From Bradyrhizobium cajani (GTDB taxonomy: Bacteria > Pseudomonadota > Alphaproteobacteria > Rhizobiales > Xanthobacteraceae): a stretch of 64,000 nucleotides of DNA. Made by a program: the position numbers and the translations under genes. The notes beneath the pieces were generated by a model. It did not search any database and was not told the origin of the DNA. It saw nothing but the letters and a program-made list of their open reading frames with translations. Shown here one piece after another: positions 18,423 to 27,130 of this stretch (within the stretch, counting starts at the first letter, position 1; each line of letters opens with the position of its first letter). The stretch is taken from NCBI RefSeq assembly GCF_009759665.1, contig NZ_WQNE01000024.1, positions 62,001-126,000 on the forward strand, read 5' to 3'.

Positions 18423-18551
18423 ATGGCCGAGCTGAATGAACAGCAATGGAAGAAGTGTGGCTACTCTCTCGATGGCCGGGTCGCGCTGGTGACTGGAGCG
18501 GCCGGAGGGCTTGGGAAAGCGATCGTGGCCGAGCTGCGCGAGCGCGGTGCA
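18423..18551 (+). pseudogene. 5' fragment of a short-chain dehydrogenase gene
   Basis: ATG at 18423 opens MAELNEQQWKKCGYSLDGR, then VALVTGAAGGLGKAIVAELR. This is the N-terminus of the intact SDR at 22836 (same TGAAGGLGKAIVAELR block). After about 43 codons homology stops at a join to IS256-type DNA. Confidence 0.8.
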
Positions 18552-18864
18552 AGGGCGAAAAGCAGTGCATCCTCGTGCTGATCGGTACGAAACCGGAAGA
18601 CCGCAAGGAACTGGTCGGCTTCACCGATGGTGCCCGCGAGAGCGCGCACGACTGGATCTGCTGCTCGATCTGAAGCGGCGCGGGCTCGACGTGCCGCCGC
18701 GGCTCGTCATCGCCGATGTCGCACTCGGCTTCTGGAAAGCCGCCGGCGAGGTCTGGCCGAAAACGCGCGAGCAACGCTGCTGGCTGCACAAGACTGCAAA
18801 CGTGCTCGCCAAGCTACCGAAAGAGCCAGCAGCCGAAAGCCAAGCGCGCGTTGCAGGAGATCTG
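18552..18864 (+). pseudogene. IS256-family transposase fragment (rightward)
   Basis: The frames read KQCILVLIGTKPEDRKELVG, FTDGARESAHDW, then after a shift LLLDLKRRGLDVPPRLVIAD, GFWKAAGEVWPKTREQRCW and KRALQEIW. These are central blocks of IS256/Mutator transposases. One frameshift near 18660 and another near 18830 are visible, both ends are missing, and no terminal repeat was found. Confidence 0.82.
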
Positions 18865-18865
18865 G

Positions 18866-18974
18866 AATTGCTGCTTCGTCGATCGGGAAGCAACCGCGGG
18901 TCGTGATGATCTTGCGCAAGACTGCGATGCAACGCCTCGACCGCATTGGTGGTGTAGATCACTTTGCGGATGCA
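18866..18974 (-). pseudogene. Second IS256-family fragment, opposite strand
   Basis: On the minus strand the sequence reads RKVIYTTNAVEALHRSL and, after a one-base shift, RKIITTRGCFPIDEAAI. This is the C-terminal block of a different IS256-type transposase. It abuts the rightward IS256 fragment head to head near 18865, so the join is a recombination scar. Confidence 0.75.
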
Positions 18975-18979
18975 TTTTG

Positions 18980-19225
18980 TTGAGGCTCGGCAATGGTCAT
19001 TGCTTTCCGCCTGCTCGCCGATTGGATGGCCAGCTTCTTCAGAAAGGCGTCGTGAGTTCCGGAACTTTGTTGCTTTTTCACAACGCCTTCTTGGAACGAC
19101 CCAATCCGTGCATAACAGTGCTCGTATTCTTCTCGGGCACAGTGATGCGAGAACCGTGAATCAGTCTCCGGCCCGGACGGCTCAGACCGAAGGAAAGACT
19201 TGCCGCGTCATCGACATCCTAAATG
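18980..19225 (-). pseudogene. 3' part of a carnitine dehydrogenase-like pseudogene (copy D)
   Basis: Reading leftward from 19219: DVDDAASLSFGLSRPG, then LIHGSRITVPEKNTSTVMHG, with in-frame stops after that and VPELT further on. This matches the region QDVDDVVRLSFGLRYP and LIQGSRITVAETNTRTAM of the dehydrogenase copy at 44545. It ends at the TAAATG direct repeat that flanks the IS5-family element; the 5' part continues beyond 20753. Confidence 0.75.
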
Positions 19226-20753
19226 GTCCACCGTGAAGAATGCAGATCCACCTGAAAGATAGACAGAATTTGTCTCGGTAAAGTATTCGATTTTGCAGGA
19301 AAGCTGGGTGTTGTACCTGGCTTTCTTGCGTTTTGGGATTTTGCTCTTGAGCGATTCGTGATTCCCTGACGGCGTCGTCGACATTGGGGAATGCGATGAG
19401 CAAACCGCGGGATGATCGTCAGAAAGACCTGCTGCTTCCGGCGCTGGATCAGATCATCGACATGGGTCATCCGCTGGTTCGGTTGGCGGCGCTGATCGAC
19501 TGGAAGTTTCTGGATGAGCGCTTTGGTTCGGTGTGCCAGGCGGGGTCGGGGCAGCCTGGCCTGCCGACGCGGCTTGTCGCCGGCCTGTTCATTCTGAAGC
19601 ACATGCACAACCTGTCGGATGAGGTGCTGTGCGCCCGCTGGATCGAGAATCCCTACTACCAATACTTCTGCGGCGAATTGAGCTTCTGCCACCGGCTGCC
19701 GTTCGATCGATCGTCGATGACACGCTGGCGTCATCGGCTCGGGGAGGAGCAACTCGTCGCGCTAATCCAGGAAAGTCTGTCGGTGGCGCACAAGACTGGC
19801 GCGATCGGCGCCAAGGACCTGGAGCGGGTGGTGGTCGATACCACAGTGCAGCCCAAGGCCGTTGCGCATCCGACCGATGCACGGCTGATGCATCGGGCCA
19901 TCATCAAGCTCGTCGGGCTCGCCAAGCGCAACCGTGTGCCGCTGCGCCAGAGCTATCTGCGCCTGGCCAAGCGCGCCGCCATCATGGTCGGCCGCTATAC
20001 CCACGCCCACCAGTTCAAACGCGCCCGGCGCCAGCTCAAGTTTCTGCGGACACGGCTTGGCCGGATCATCCGCGACATCCGCCGCAAGATTGATGGCGAT
20101 TCGGTGCTGGAAGCGCGGTTCGGCCCGCTGCTCGGTTTAGCGCAGCAGGTGCGCAGCCAGGATCAGCATCAGCGCGGTCCGAAGGTCTATGCGTTACATG
20201 CCCCTGAGGTCGAGTGCATCGGCAAGGGGAAAGCCCGCGCGCCTTACGAGTTCGGGTGCAAGGTCAGTATTGCCACCCCTGTGACGCCTCCGAAGGGCGG
20301 GCAGTTCGTGTTCCATGCCAAGGCGCTGCATGGCAATCCCTTCGACGGGCACACGCTCGGCCCTGTGATCACCGATATGGAGAAGCTCACCGGCGTGGAG
20401 GCCCGCCGCATCCACGTCGACAAAGGGTACCGCGGCCACAACCACCCGCATCGGTTCAGGGTCTGGATCTCGGGTCAGGTCCGCCGCGTTACGGCTGCCA
20501 TCCGGCGCGAGATGAAACGTCGCGCGGCTGTCGAGCCTGTCATCGGCCACGTCAAGGCCGAGCACCGCATGGACCGCAACTATCTCAAAGGCCGCGCTGG
20601 TGACCGCATCAACGCTGTTCTCGCCGCAGCCGGATACAACTTCGGACTGCTGCTGCGATGGCTCGCAGGACTCTTACGTGCCATCATCCTGGCGCTTGCC
20701 CCGGCTCAAAAGATCGCTTGAAACGCCATTCGGCCGCGTTCTTCACGGGGGAC
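19226..20753 (+). mobile_element. IS5-family insertion sequence, 1528 bp, with target duplication
   Basis: Left end GTCCACCGTGAAGAA and right end (reverse complement) GTCCCCCGTGAAGAA form imperfect inverted repeats. TAAATG directly precedes the left end (19220-19225) and directly follows the right end (20754-20759), a 6-base target duplication. One transposase gene fills the element. It interrupts an already decayed carnitine dehydrogenase-like pseudogene; removing it rejoins the two parts (AHLPTI-stop-DVDD against VHDDVATVQDVDD). The intact ends suggest fairly recent insertion. Confidence 0.85.
19396..20721 (+). CDS. IS5-family DDE transposase
   Basis: A full-length transposase of about 441 residues starting at ATG 19396 (TTG 19384 is in frame). 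The N-terminal domain contains LPTRLVAGLFILKHMHNLSD and YYQYFCGE, typical of the IS5 group. The DDE residues are visible in VVVDTTVQPKAVAHPTD, HVDKGYRGHNHPH and EPVIGHVKAEHRMDRNYL. The frame has no interruption, so the element may be active. IS5 family is judged from sequence style. Confidence 0.88.
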   Translation: MSKPRDDRQKDLLLPALDQIIDMGHPLVRLAALIDWKFLDERFGSVCQAGSGQPGLPTRLVAGLFILKHMHNLSDEVLCARWIENPYYQYFCGELSFCHRLPFDRSSMTRWRHRLGEEQLVALIQESLSVAHKTGAIGAKDLERVVVDTTVQPKAVAHPTDARLMHRAIIKLVGLAKRNRVPLRQSYLRLAKRAAIMVGRYTHAHQFKRARRQLKFLRTRLGRIIRDIRRKIDGDSVLEARFGPLLGLAQQVRSQDQHQRGPKVYALHAPEVECIGKGKARAPYEFGCKVSIATPVTPPKGGQFVFHAKALHGNPFDGHTLGPVITDMEKLTGVEARRIHVDKGYRGHNHPHRFRVWISGQVRRVTAAIRREMKRRAAVEPVIGHVKAEHRMDRNYLKGRAGDRINAVLAAAGYNFGLLLRWLAGLLRAIILALAPAQKIA

Positions 20754-21165
20754 TAAATGGTCGGCAGATGAGCGCGCATCGGCCAACGCCTCGCGCCACC
20801 GCGCCTTCTGTAGCCGGTTCACGATGAAGCCCGATTTTTTGCGCATCATGAGCGGGTGCATGACCGGCGATCGGCGGACTTTCGCCGCTCGCTCCAGCAG
20901 CGCGGGTCCGGGCAGCACCCTCCACGCACTTCTATCAGCGGCAACAGGTAGACGGAATTGAGGGCTGACCAACAAGTACACGCGCCAGGCTGCTTCGCCT
21001 TTGCCGGCCGCAGCGAGGGAAATCCGATATTGAGGAACAGATCACGGTTGCCGGGCTGGAGTCGGCAATCATATGCTACTTGAGCTCGAGAAGCTCGGGA
21101 GCAGAATCCTGTACGAACTCTACATCGCGAACCGCCTCCTCCGCTCTGTAATCGCGGCATTGCGT
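20754..21165 (-). pseudogene. 5' part of carnitine dehydrogenase-like pseudogene (copy D)
   Basis: Leftward reading gives EAVRDVEFVQDSAPELLELK near 21160, then after shifts and stops NSVYLLPLIEVRGG, MHPLMMRKKSGFIVNRLQKA and RWREALAD. These blocks follow the order of the intact dehydrogenases (VQESAPE, VYLLPLVEVCGG, MHPLVVRKEVDGFIANRL, REALWLV). The N-terminal NAD-binding segment is not recognisable upstream. It is broken by the IS5-family element. Confidence 0.78.
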
Positions 21166-21368
21166 ACCGGTTGAGCTGTCTGGGAACGGTCGAATACCAT
21201 CGGAGGAGCAATCCTCTTCCCTACTCCACGATGAAAGCCTGCGGCATCAGCGCGCATTCGGCGGATATGGGCGCCTCTGCCGCCAATCTTGCAATTTTTC
21301 TTCGTCGTTCCCATGGAAGGTATAGGCCGGTTCAACGCCTGACTAGTTCTGCCGCTCAATAGGTCGTC

Positions 21369-22385
21369 ATGACAACGCTCCCCGATATTATGACCGCGAT
21401 TGAGATCAGTCGCCCTGGTGGCCCCGAGGTGTTGGTCCCGACTAACCGTCCCGTGCCAAAGCCGCAACGGGGCGAGGTCCTGATCCGGGTCGTTGCGGCG
21501 GGCATCAATCGTCCCGATTGTTGGCAGCGCCAAGGCGGCTATTCGGCTCCGCCTGGCTCGTCTGACCTGCCTGGCCTCGAAGTCGCGGGAGAGATTGTTG
21601 CCGTGGGGCCTGCGGGTCTAAACTCCACCCTGCTTGGTCGCGCTCCTTGGAAGGTTGGCGATAGAGTCACCGCGCTGCTGGCCGGCGGCGGCTATGCCGA
21701 ATACGTCTGCACCCCCGGTGTGCAGTGTCTGCCAATTCCCGGGCGACTGACCTTAGTCGAAGCGGCCGCGCTTCCGGAAACATTCTTCACTGTCTGGACT
21801 AATGTCTTCGATCGTGGCCGTCTAAAAGCGGGTGAAGTCGCGCTGATCCACGGCGGCTCAAGCGGCATTGGCACGACTGCGATCCAACTCGCGCGTGCCT
21901 TTGGCGCGCGGGCATTCGTCACCGCCGGCAGCGACGAGAAGTGCAAAGCGTGCGCCGCGCTCGGCGCCGAGCGCGCCATAAATTACCGAAACGAGGATTT
22001 CGTCGAGGTGGTGAAGCAGACGGCGGGCGGCGCCGATGTGGTGCTCGACATGGTGGGCGGCCCTTACGTCTCGCGCAATTTGGCGGTGCTTAACACTGAA
22101 GGAAGATTGGTACAGATTAATACTGAGCAAGGCGGTAAAGTCGAGTTTGACCTTAACCTAGTCATGCGCAAACGGCTCTTCGTTACCGGCTCCACCTTGC
22201 GGCCACGCACGCCGGAGCAGAAGGCTAAGATCGCCACCGCATTACTTGCACAAGTCTGGCCCCTAATAGCCGACGGCAGAGTGAAGCCGCTAATCCATAA
22301 AACGTTTCCACTCAATGAAGCGTCCAGCGCACATGCTCTGATGGAATCAAGTGAGCACATCGGAAAGATTGTGCTCACTATTTAG
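21369..22385 (+). CDS. NAD(P)H:quinone oxidoreductase, zinc-less MDR family
   Basis: A medium-chain dehydrogenase/reductase of the quinone oxidoreductase/PIG3 type, 338 residues. The N-terminal GroES-like domain shows GEVLIRVVAAGINRPDCWQR and the nucleotide-binding core VALIHGGSSGIGTTAIQLAR, with DVVLDMVGGPYV later. The structural and catalytic zinc cysteines of alcohol dehydrogenases are absent, as is usual for this subfamily. It reduces quinones or activated alkenes with NADPH in the cytoplasm. ATG 21369 is used; 21390 is also possible. It is followed by the SDR and CoA-transferase genes on the same strand, each separated by 300-450 bases. Confidence 0.9.
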   Translation: MTTLPDIMTAIEISRPGGPEVLVPTNRPVPKPQRGEVLIRVVAAGINRPDCWQRQGGYSAPPGSSDLPGLEVAGEIVAVGPAGLNSTLLGRAPWKVGDRVTALLAGGGYAEYVCTPGVQCLPIPGRLTLVEAAALPETFFTVWTNVFDRGRLKAGEVALIHGGSSGIGTTAIQLARAFGARAFVTAGSDEKCKACAALGAERAINYRNEDFVEVVKQTAGGADVVLDMVGGPYVSRNLAVLNTEGRLVQINTEQGGKVEFDLNLVMRKRLFVTGSTLRPRTPEQKAKIATALLAQVWPLIADGRVKPLIHKTFPLNEASSAHALMESSEHIGKIVLTI

Positions 22386-22835
22386 CGGGAAAGCGGCGTC
22401 TTCCTGTACGGTGCAAATTGATCATCAAGCAAGAGCAATCGACGGTCACTGCGCCCCGTGCTGGAAGCGATATTGCCATAGTCTATGATTATCTAGCACT
22501 CAAAGCAGGGTGAAATTATCGAAAAACGCGAGCGTCCACCCTGTGCGCGAACAAGCCTGAACGAAAAGGCTTCATGTCGGTAATAACCGCTTCAGCTTTC
22601 ATGGTATATGGGATTGGCCTTTGAGGTAGGAGCATCCGTCTCGTATGAACTTCAAACGCACGATGAGGAAGGCAGGATATCGAGCCAGAAAGAAACTGCC
22701 CTTCCTCAGGTCCTTAGTGAAGCGGCAAATTTCTTAAGCAATCCGCCAGATAGGACGCTGCCTCGAAAGGACAGCTCACGAGGCTGCTATCGATCGAAGT
22801 CACCGCCTGTTGGACACTGTGAAAAGAAAGGACAG
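22386..22835 (+). other. 450-base stretch upstream of the SDR gene
   Basis: An in-frame extension of the SDR reaches back to 22608, but its 76 residues do not resemble the family and lack a ribosome site. I regard the stretch as leader and promoter. No hairpin or operator was identified. Confidence 0.4.
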
Positions 22836-23609
22836 ATGGCCGACTTCATGAACTACGAACAGCAATCCCGAGCACGCGGATGGTCACTTAAGGGGAGAGT
22901 TGCGCTCGTAACCGGGGCGGCAGGCGGACTTGGAAAAGCCATTGTAGCCGAACTGCGCCAACGCGGGGCTAACGTGCACGGCGTTGATGTCTCTGGTGAG
23001 GACTTGTTCCACGTCGATCTTTCCACTCCGAGTGGGAACCGGGATATGGTCGCGCATGTACTTGCAACCGCAGGGCGACTCGACATCCTCGTTTTGAACG
23101 CTGGATGTCAGTTTCTCGCGCCGCTCGCTCAGTTTCCAGACGCCGAATGGGAGCGTCTCAGATCTGTGATGCTGGATGCACCTTTTTACGCGCTAAAGGC
23201 TGCATGGCCAGCTTTGACAAGCTCGCGGGGTGGCAGGGTCATTGTCACGGCATCGGTCTCCAGTTTTAGCGCGACGCCCAAAAAGGCTGCATACACTGCT
23301 GCAAAGCATGGCGTTCTTGGTCTCGTCCGCGTTGCAGCTTTGGAAGGAGCTGCGCATGGCCTTACCGTGAATGCAGTCGCGCCGGGCTGGATGGATACCG
23401 GATTAATGCGCGGTCAAGTCGAGGCTCAGGCGGCAAGCCGGGGCTTAAGCGCCGACCAGGTCATCGCGCAGTTTCGAGCGTGGCAACCGGGTGACCGGTT
23501 CATCGAGGTTAATGAGGTCGCTGCGGTCATTGGTTTTCTTGCGAGTCCCTCTGCTTCCGGAGTCAATGGGGAGTGCGTCACCATCGATCTTGGTGCAAGT
23601 GTCGGCTGA
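22836..23609 (+). CDS. Short-chain dehydrogenase/reductase
   Basis: Classical SDR of 257 residues. The cofactor motif is VALVTGAAGGLGKAIVAEL, followed by VLNAG, the catalytic Ser in VTASVSSFSATPKKA and the YTAAKHG motif (YxxxK). The end VNGECVTIDLGASVG is typical of the FabG/3-hydroxybutyrate dehydrogenase group. ATG 22836 follows AAAGGA. A fragment of a paralogue lies at 18423. Located between a quinone oxidoreductase and a CoA-transferase, it may act on a hydroxyacyl or hydroxy-acid intermediate, but the substrate is unknown. Confidence 0.9.
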   Translation: MADFMNYEQQSRARGWSLKGRVALVTGAAGGLGKAIVAELRQRGANVHGVDVSGEDLFHVDLSTPSGNRDMVAHVLATAGRLDILVLNAGCQFLAPLAQFPDAEWERLRSVMLDAPFYALKAAWPALTSSRGGRVIVTASVSSFSATPKKAAYTAAKHGVLGLVRVAALEGAAHGLTVNAVAPGWMDTGLMRGQVEAQAASRGLSADQVIAQFRAWQPGDRFIEVNEVAAVIGFLASPSASGVNGECVTIDLGASVG

Positions 23610-23904
23610 CCAAAATGAGCGATATACCCGAGAGTGCTATCACCGTTGCCCATTCACGATGAGAAACAAAACGAGCGCAACTCATGAGACACACGAGGCG
23701 AGAGACGCCGAGAGGCAATACCTAAGCGTGTGCTAGGAATAGTGCGCTTTGCAGCGCGCGCCTCGTGCCGGCGACTTCTTTGCCGAGGCAGTGCCAATGC
23801 ACACAGCGCTAAACTAGCCAAACTCACGTCTCGGACACCCCTACCATCATCTGTTTGCGACACAGCTTGTAAACTGCACAAACGGTCGCCCGGAGGACTA
23901 TAAA

Positions 23905-26409
23905 GTGATAGCAACGCAATGCGCGCCCCTTCCTCTCTTCGGCGTCAAGGTTGTCGATCTCGGCCAGTACATTGCCGGGCCGGCAGTGGCGATGATCCTC
24001 GCAGATCTTGGGGCCACCGTCGTGCATGTCGACCCGCCGTCTGGGCCTCTATGGGACAGTCCGGCGAATGCGACCCTTAATCGAAACAAGCTGATCGTAT
24101 CAATCGATTTGAAAACCGATACGGGCTTACTGCAAGCGCAGACTCTTATTAGTGAAGCTGACATCGTAATTGAGAACTTCCGTCCAGGTGTGCTGCGCCG
24201 TCTCGGGGTCGACTTCGCAGCCCTACGCGAGGTGCGGCCGGACCTGATCACGGTATCAATTCCCGGCTTTGCATCTAATGACGAATTGCGTCGCGAGTGG
24301 CGCGCGTTCGAAGCGGTGATCGAGGCTTCTTCCGGCGTTTTTGCGGATATGGGGCTAAGCCGCGTGCTGATGGGCCTCAATCCATCATTCTCGCCACTAC
24401 CCTTGGCATCCGCCTATGGCACTATGCTGGCCGTGTCGGCCGTTGTCTTGGCGCTCCAAGCGCGGGAGCGCACCGGGTCCGGCGATCAAATCGAGGTACC
24501 TCTTGCATCTGCTGTTATGGAGGGCCTCGCGTACAACTCTATCGCCATTAACAACCTTCCGCTCCGCTACAAATCCGCACGCGAGCGCGAGATAGAGCGA
24601 CGGAGTGAAGCGGGCTTGCCCATGGATCTCTCTTATGGCTCCTCGCAGCAGTTGCTTTCTCCATTTAGTCGCAATTACAAATGCAAGGATGGGCGCTGGT
24701 TCTATCTATTCTGTTCCACGAGCCACAAGCGTCATGCCCGGCGTTGTTTGCAAGTTCTGGGGCTCTACAATAACCTTGTCGCAGAGGGGCTTGCGGACGA
24801 AGAAGATATCTATCTGCCTATTCGCGATTGGCAGTCCAGCGTCTCGCTGGCATCGTTGCCGAATGCATGGGTCAACAAAATAGCCGACCGGATGACGACC
24901 ATATTCATGACCCGGACCGCAAAGGAATGGGAGCGCATTTTCGGGAAAGCAGGCATACCCGGTGCCCCTCAGCGTTGGTTACAGGAATGGATCAGCGATG
25001 ATCACGCTGAATGCGGGGGGCTGATGATTGAGGTCGACGATCCAGTGTATGGTCCGATGACTCAGCCCGGACCTGTAGTGTGGCTGCAGGAAAGCGGGGA
25101 AGCGATGCTCAACCCGGCGGGGCGTAAATGGGTCTCCTTCGACCAAGCGGTTGCCGCGCTCTCGGCTTTGCCTAGCCGGTCGTGGCGGCCGGCAAAGTCG
25201 TCCGCCGGATGGCTCGACGGCGTGCGGATTCTGGACCTGTGCAATGTGATAGCTGGCCCGCATTCGGCATTCTATCTCGCTCGTTTCGGCGCTGAGATTA
25301 TTAAGATCGACCCGGTGACGCCGCTTTACGATCCATTGTGCACAGTCATTTACGGATTGACGCATATGCGCGGCAAGCGCTCAGCTTTGATAGATATTGC
25401 CTCTTCGGGTGGCCGGGAGATCTTCGCCAAGCTGGTGAAGTCCGTTGATGTCGTGATTTGGAATGCAACCGATCGCCAGGTTAAACGTATGGGCCTCAAT
25501 CTGGACGGCCTGAAGTCGCTCAATGCGGACGCAATTTTCTGCCAGCTTGATTCCTTTGGTGGCGTTCGTCACGGCCCACGCAGCGACTATCTCGGCTACG
25601 AAAACACAATCCAGGCAACCACCGGAATCATGTTGAGGTCCGGAGGCGACCCGGAGACGACCGAGGAATACGCGCACGTCGGTACACTCGACGTCATGGG
25701 CGGCTTTGCTGCGGCGCTAGGTGTTGCTGTTGCGCTTTATCAAAAGGCCAAGACCGGCCGGACGGGCCGGGCCAGGACTTCGCTCTCCGCACTCTCCGGT
25801 CTCTTGCAGATCCCATTTTGCTATGACTATGCAGGGCGCGCACCGTTCGATGAGCCATCTGGTTTGAATGCTAAGGGTTACGGCGCGCTAATCCGTCTAT
25901 ATGAGACGGCCTCCGACCGGAGCCTCTTGCTCAATGCTCTCGAAAGCGATCTCCCTCGATTCGCTGGTGTTGAAGGGCTTCGAGACCTCGCCAATGTACC
26001 AAAAGAGGAGCGATCTGCGTTCCTTGAGGCCGCTTTTCGGAGAGGATCCGCAGAGGAATGGTTCCGCAGGCTCAGCGCAGTCGATATTGGTGCTGCAATC
26101 TGTGAGAGTGTCGCTGCAACACGGTCAGCAAATTCGAGGCCTGGCGACGATGTTCCGGGGCTTAGACAGGGCAGCTATTCCTTCTCAACATTCCGAAATC
26201 ACCCCAGCGGGCATATCGTTACGCAGGTTGATCCTTGCGCAATCCGCACGACTCATGGAACAATCTGTACGCTTCCCCCAGCGGAAAAATATGGTGCCTC
26301 GACCCGGGAAATTTTGCGGCAGTTGCGGTACGCAGAAGCTGACATTGACGCGTTGCTAAGCATGGGCGCCATAGGAGAAAGCTGGAGCAAAGAGTATTTG
26401 CCTAGCTAA
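23905..26409 (+). CDS. Tandem-fused class III CoA-transferase (CaiB/BaiF family)
   Basis: An 834-residue protein with two complete CaiB/BaiF-like domains (about 1-410 and 425-834). Each opens with the CoA-binding pattern: GVKVVDLGQYIAGPAVAMIL and GVRILDLCNVIAGPHSAFYL. The catalytic Asp that forms the acyl anhydride is retained in domain 2 (VGTLDVMGGFAAALG), but domain 1 reads LPLASAYGTMLAVSA, with Ala/Ser at that position. Family enzymes usually work as interlocked homodimers of about 400 residues, so this is a built-in pseudo-heterodimer. GTG 23905 follows GGAGG (23892-23896). Two decayed paralogues lie at 46085-49875 and 61515-61700. Likely role: moving CoA onto a carnitine-like acid; the substrate is inferred from context. 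Confidence 0.9.
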   Translation: MIATQCAPLPLFGVKVVDLGQYIAGPAVAMILADLGATVVHVDPPSGPLWDSPANATLNRNKLIVSIDLKTDTGLLQAQTLISEADIVIENFRPGVLRRLGVDFAALREVRPDLITVSIPGFASNDELRREWRAFEAVIEASSGVFADMGLSRVLMGLNPSFSPLPLASAYGTMLAVSAVVLALQARERTGSGDQIEVPLASAVMEGLAYNSIAINNLPLRYKSAREREIERRSEAGLPMDLSYGSSQQLLSPFSRNYKCKDGRWFYLFCSTSHKRHARRCLQVLGLYNNLVAEGLADEEDIYLPIRDWQSSVSLASLPNAWVNKIADRMTTIFMTRTAKEWERIFGKAGIPGAPQRWLQEWISDDHAECGGLMIEVDDPVYGPMTQPGPVVWLQESGEAMLNPAGRKWVSFDQAVAALSALPSRSWRPAKSSAGWLDGVRILDLCNVIAGPHSAFYLARFGAEIIKIDPVTPLYDPLCTVIYGLTHMRGKRSALIDIASSGGREIFAKLVKSVDVVIWNATDRQVKRMGLNLDGLKSLNADAIFCQLDSFGGVRHGPRSDYLGYENTIQATTGIMLRSGGDPETTEEYAHVGTLDVMGGFAAALGVAVALYQKAKTGRTGRARTSLSALSGLLQIPFCYDYAGRAPFDEPSGLNAKGYGALIRLYETASDRSLLLNALESDLPRFAGVEGLRDLANVPKEERSAFLEAAFRRGSAEEWFRRLSAVDIGAAICESVAATRSANSRPGDDVPGLRQGSYSFSTFRNHPSGHIVTQVDPCAIRTTHGTICTLPPAEKYGASTREILRQLRYAEADIDALLSMGAIGESWSKEYLPS

Positions 26410-26429
26410 GGCACCTGCTACTCGCTTTG

Positions 26430-26672
26430 GCCCCGTATTGATCCCAAGCTCGCGCTGATGGAGGGGCAAGCGGCCACGCGAGCAGATGCAAGCCAAGATC
26501 AAGCATACTCGCCAAAATCTCTGCGTCGCGATTGTCTATGTGACGCATGAGCAAGTCGAGGCGCTGACCATGTCGGCCCGCATTGCATTGTCTAAATTGT
26601 TTAACGACGTGCTAACGAAACAGGTACCACGCCCGCCGAGCTTTACAATCGGCCACAAAACGCCTCCTGGGC
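26430..26672 (+). pseudogene. Remnant of a Pot-type ABC ATPase gene
   Basis: Across changing frames one reads IDPKLALMEG, then EQMQAKIKHTRQNLCVAIVY followed by VTHEQVEALTMSARIA, then GTTPAELYNRPQNA. These match the Walker B to H-loop and regulatory region of the ATPases at 52286 and 58674 (DPKLVLMDE, VVYVTHDQGEALTMSDRIA, PAELYERPQNA). The 5' half is missing. Confidence 0.78.
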
Positions 26673-27130
26673 CTAAGACGCCGAAGATCAGCTCGTCCGC
26701 ATCGTTCGGGAGGCGTCTGTGTTCCCGATGATCCCGTGAAGGTGACTTCGCAATGGCCAGGGCAAGGCGGATTACCGGCCTGACAGCGGACTGTTCGGGG
26801 GCTACCGCGACCGGTGGGCTGTGGAAAACTAGAGCCGACTACTACCCTCCGTGTCATCATTTCAAGGAAAACCAGCAGCGGAGCCGTTGTGTGACGAAAG
26901 CGGACGGAATTCCTTATTTCCTTGCCGATGAACGAAAGCGGCGTTCGAAGCCGTTGTTTTGTAAATCGACGGCGCTTCCTCCCCCATTTCCGCGGAAATA
27001 CGTGTGCCTCCCGTTGTTATCCTTTCGGATGCACAATGAGGAGCTCAAGTAGTTGCTGAACAGCAACGGCAAGCCGCGGACGGCGACGGTGCCACACGCG
27101 ACAGAGCATACCAGATAGGGGAGGGAACGA
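26673..27130 (+). other. 458-base leader of the Opp-type ABC operon
   Basis: No gene seen. The final 20 bases contain AGGGGAGGGAACG, a strong ribosome site for the gene at 27131. Short frames here have no family resemblance. Confidence 0.45.

Noticed and set aside
22608..22835. N-terminal extension of the SDR
   Set aside because: Not similar to the family and absent from the paralogous fragment at 18423, which also begins at the equivalent Met.
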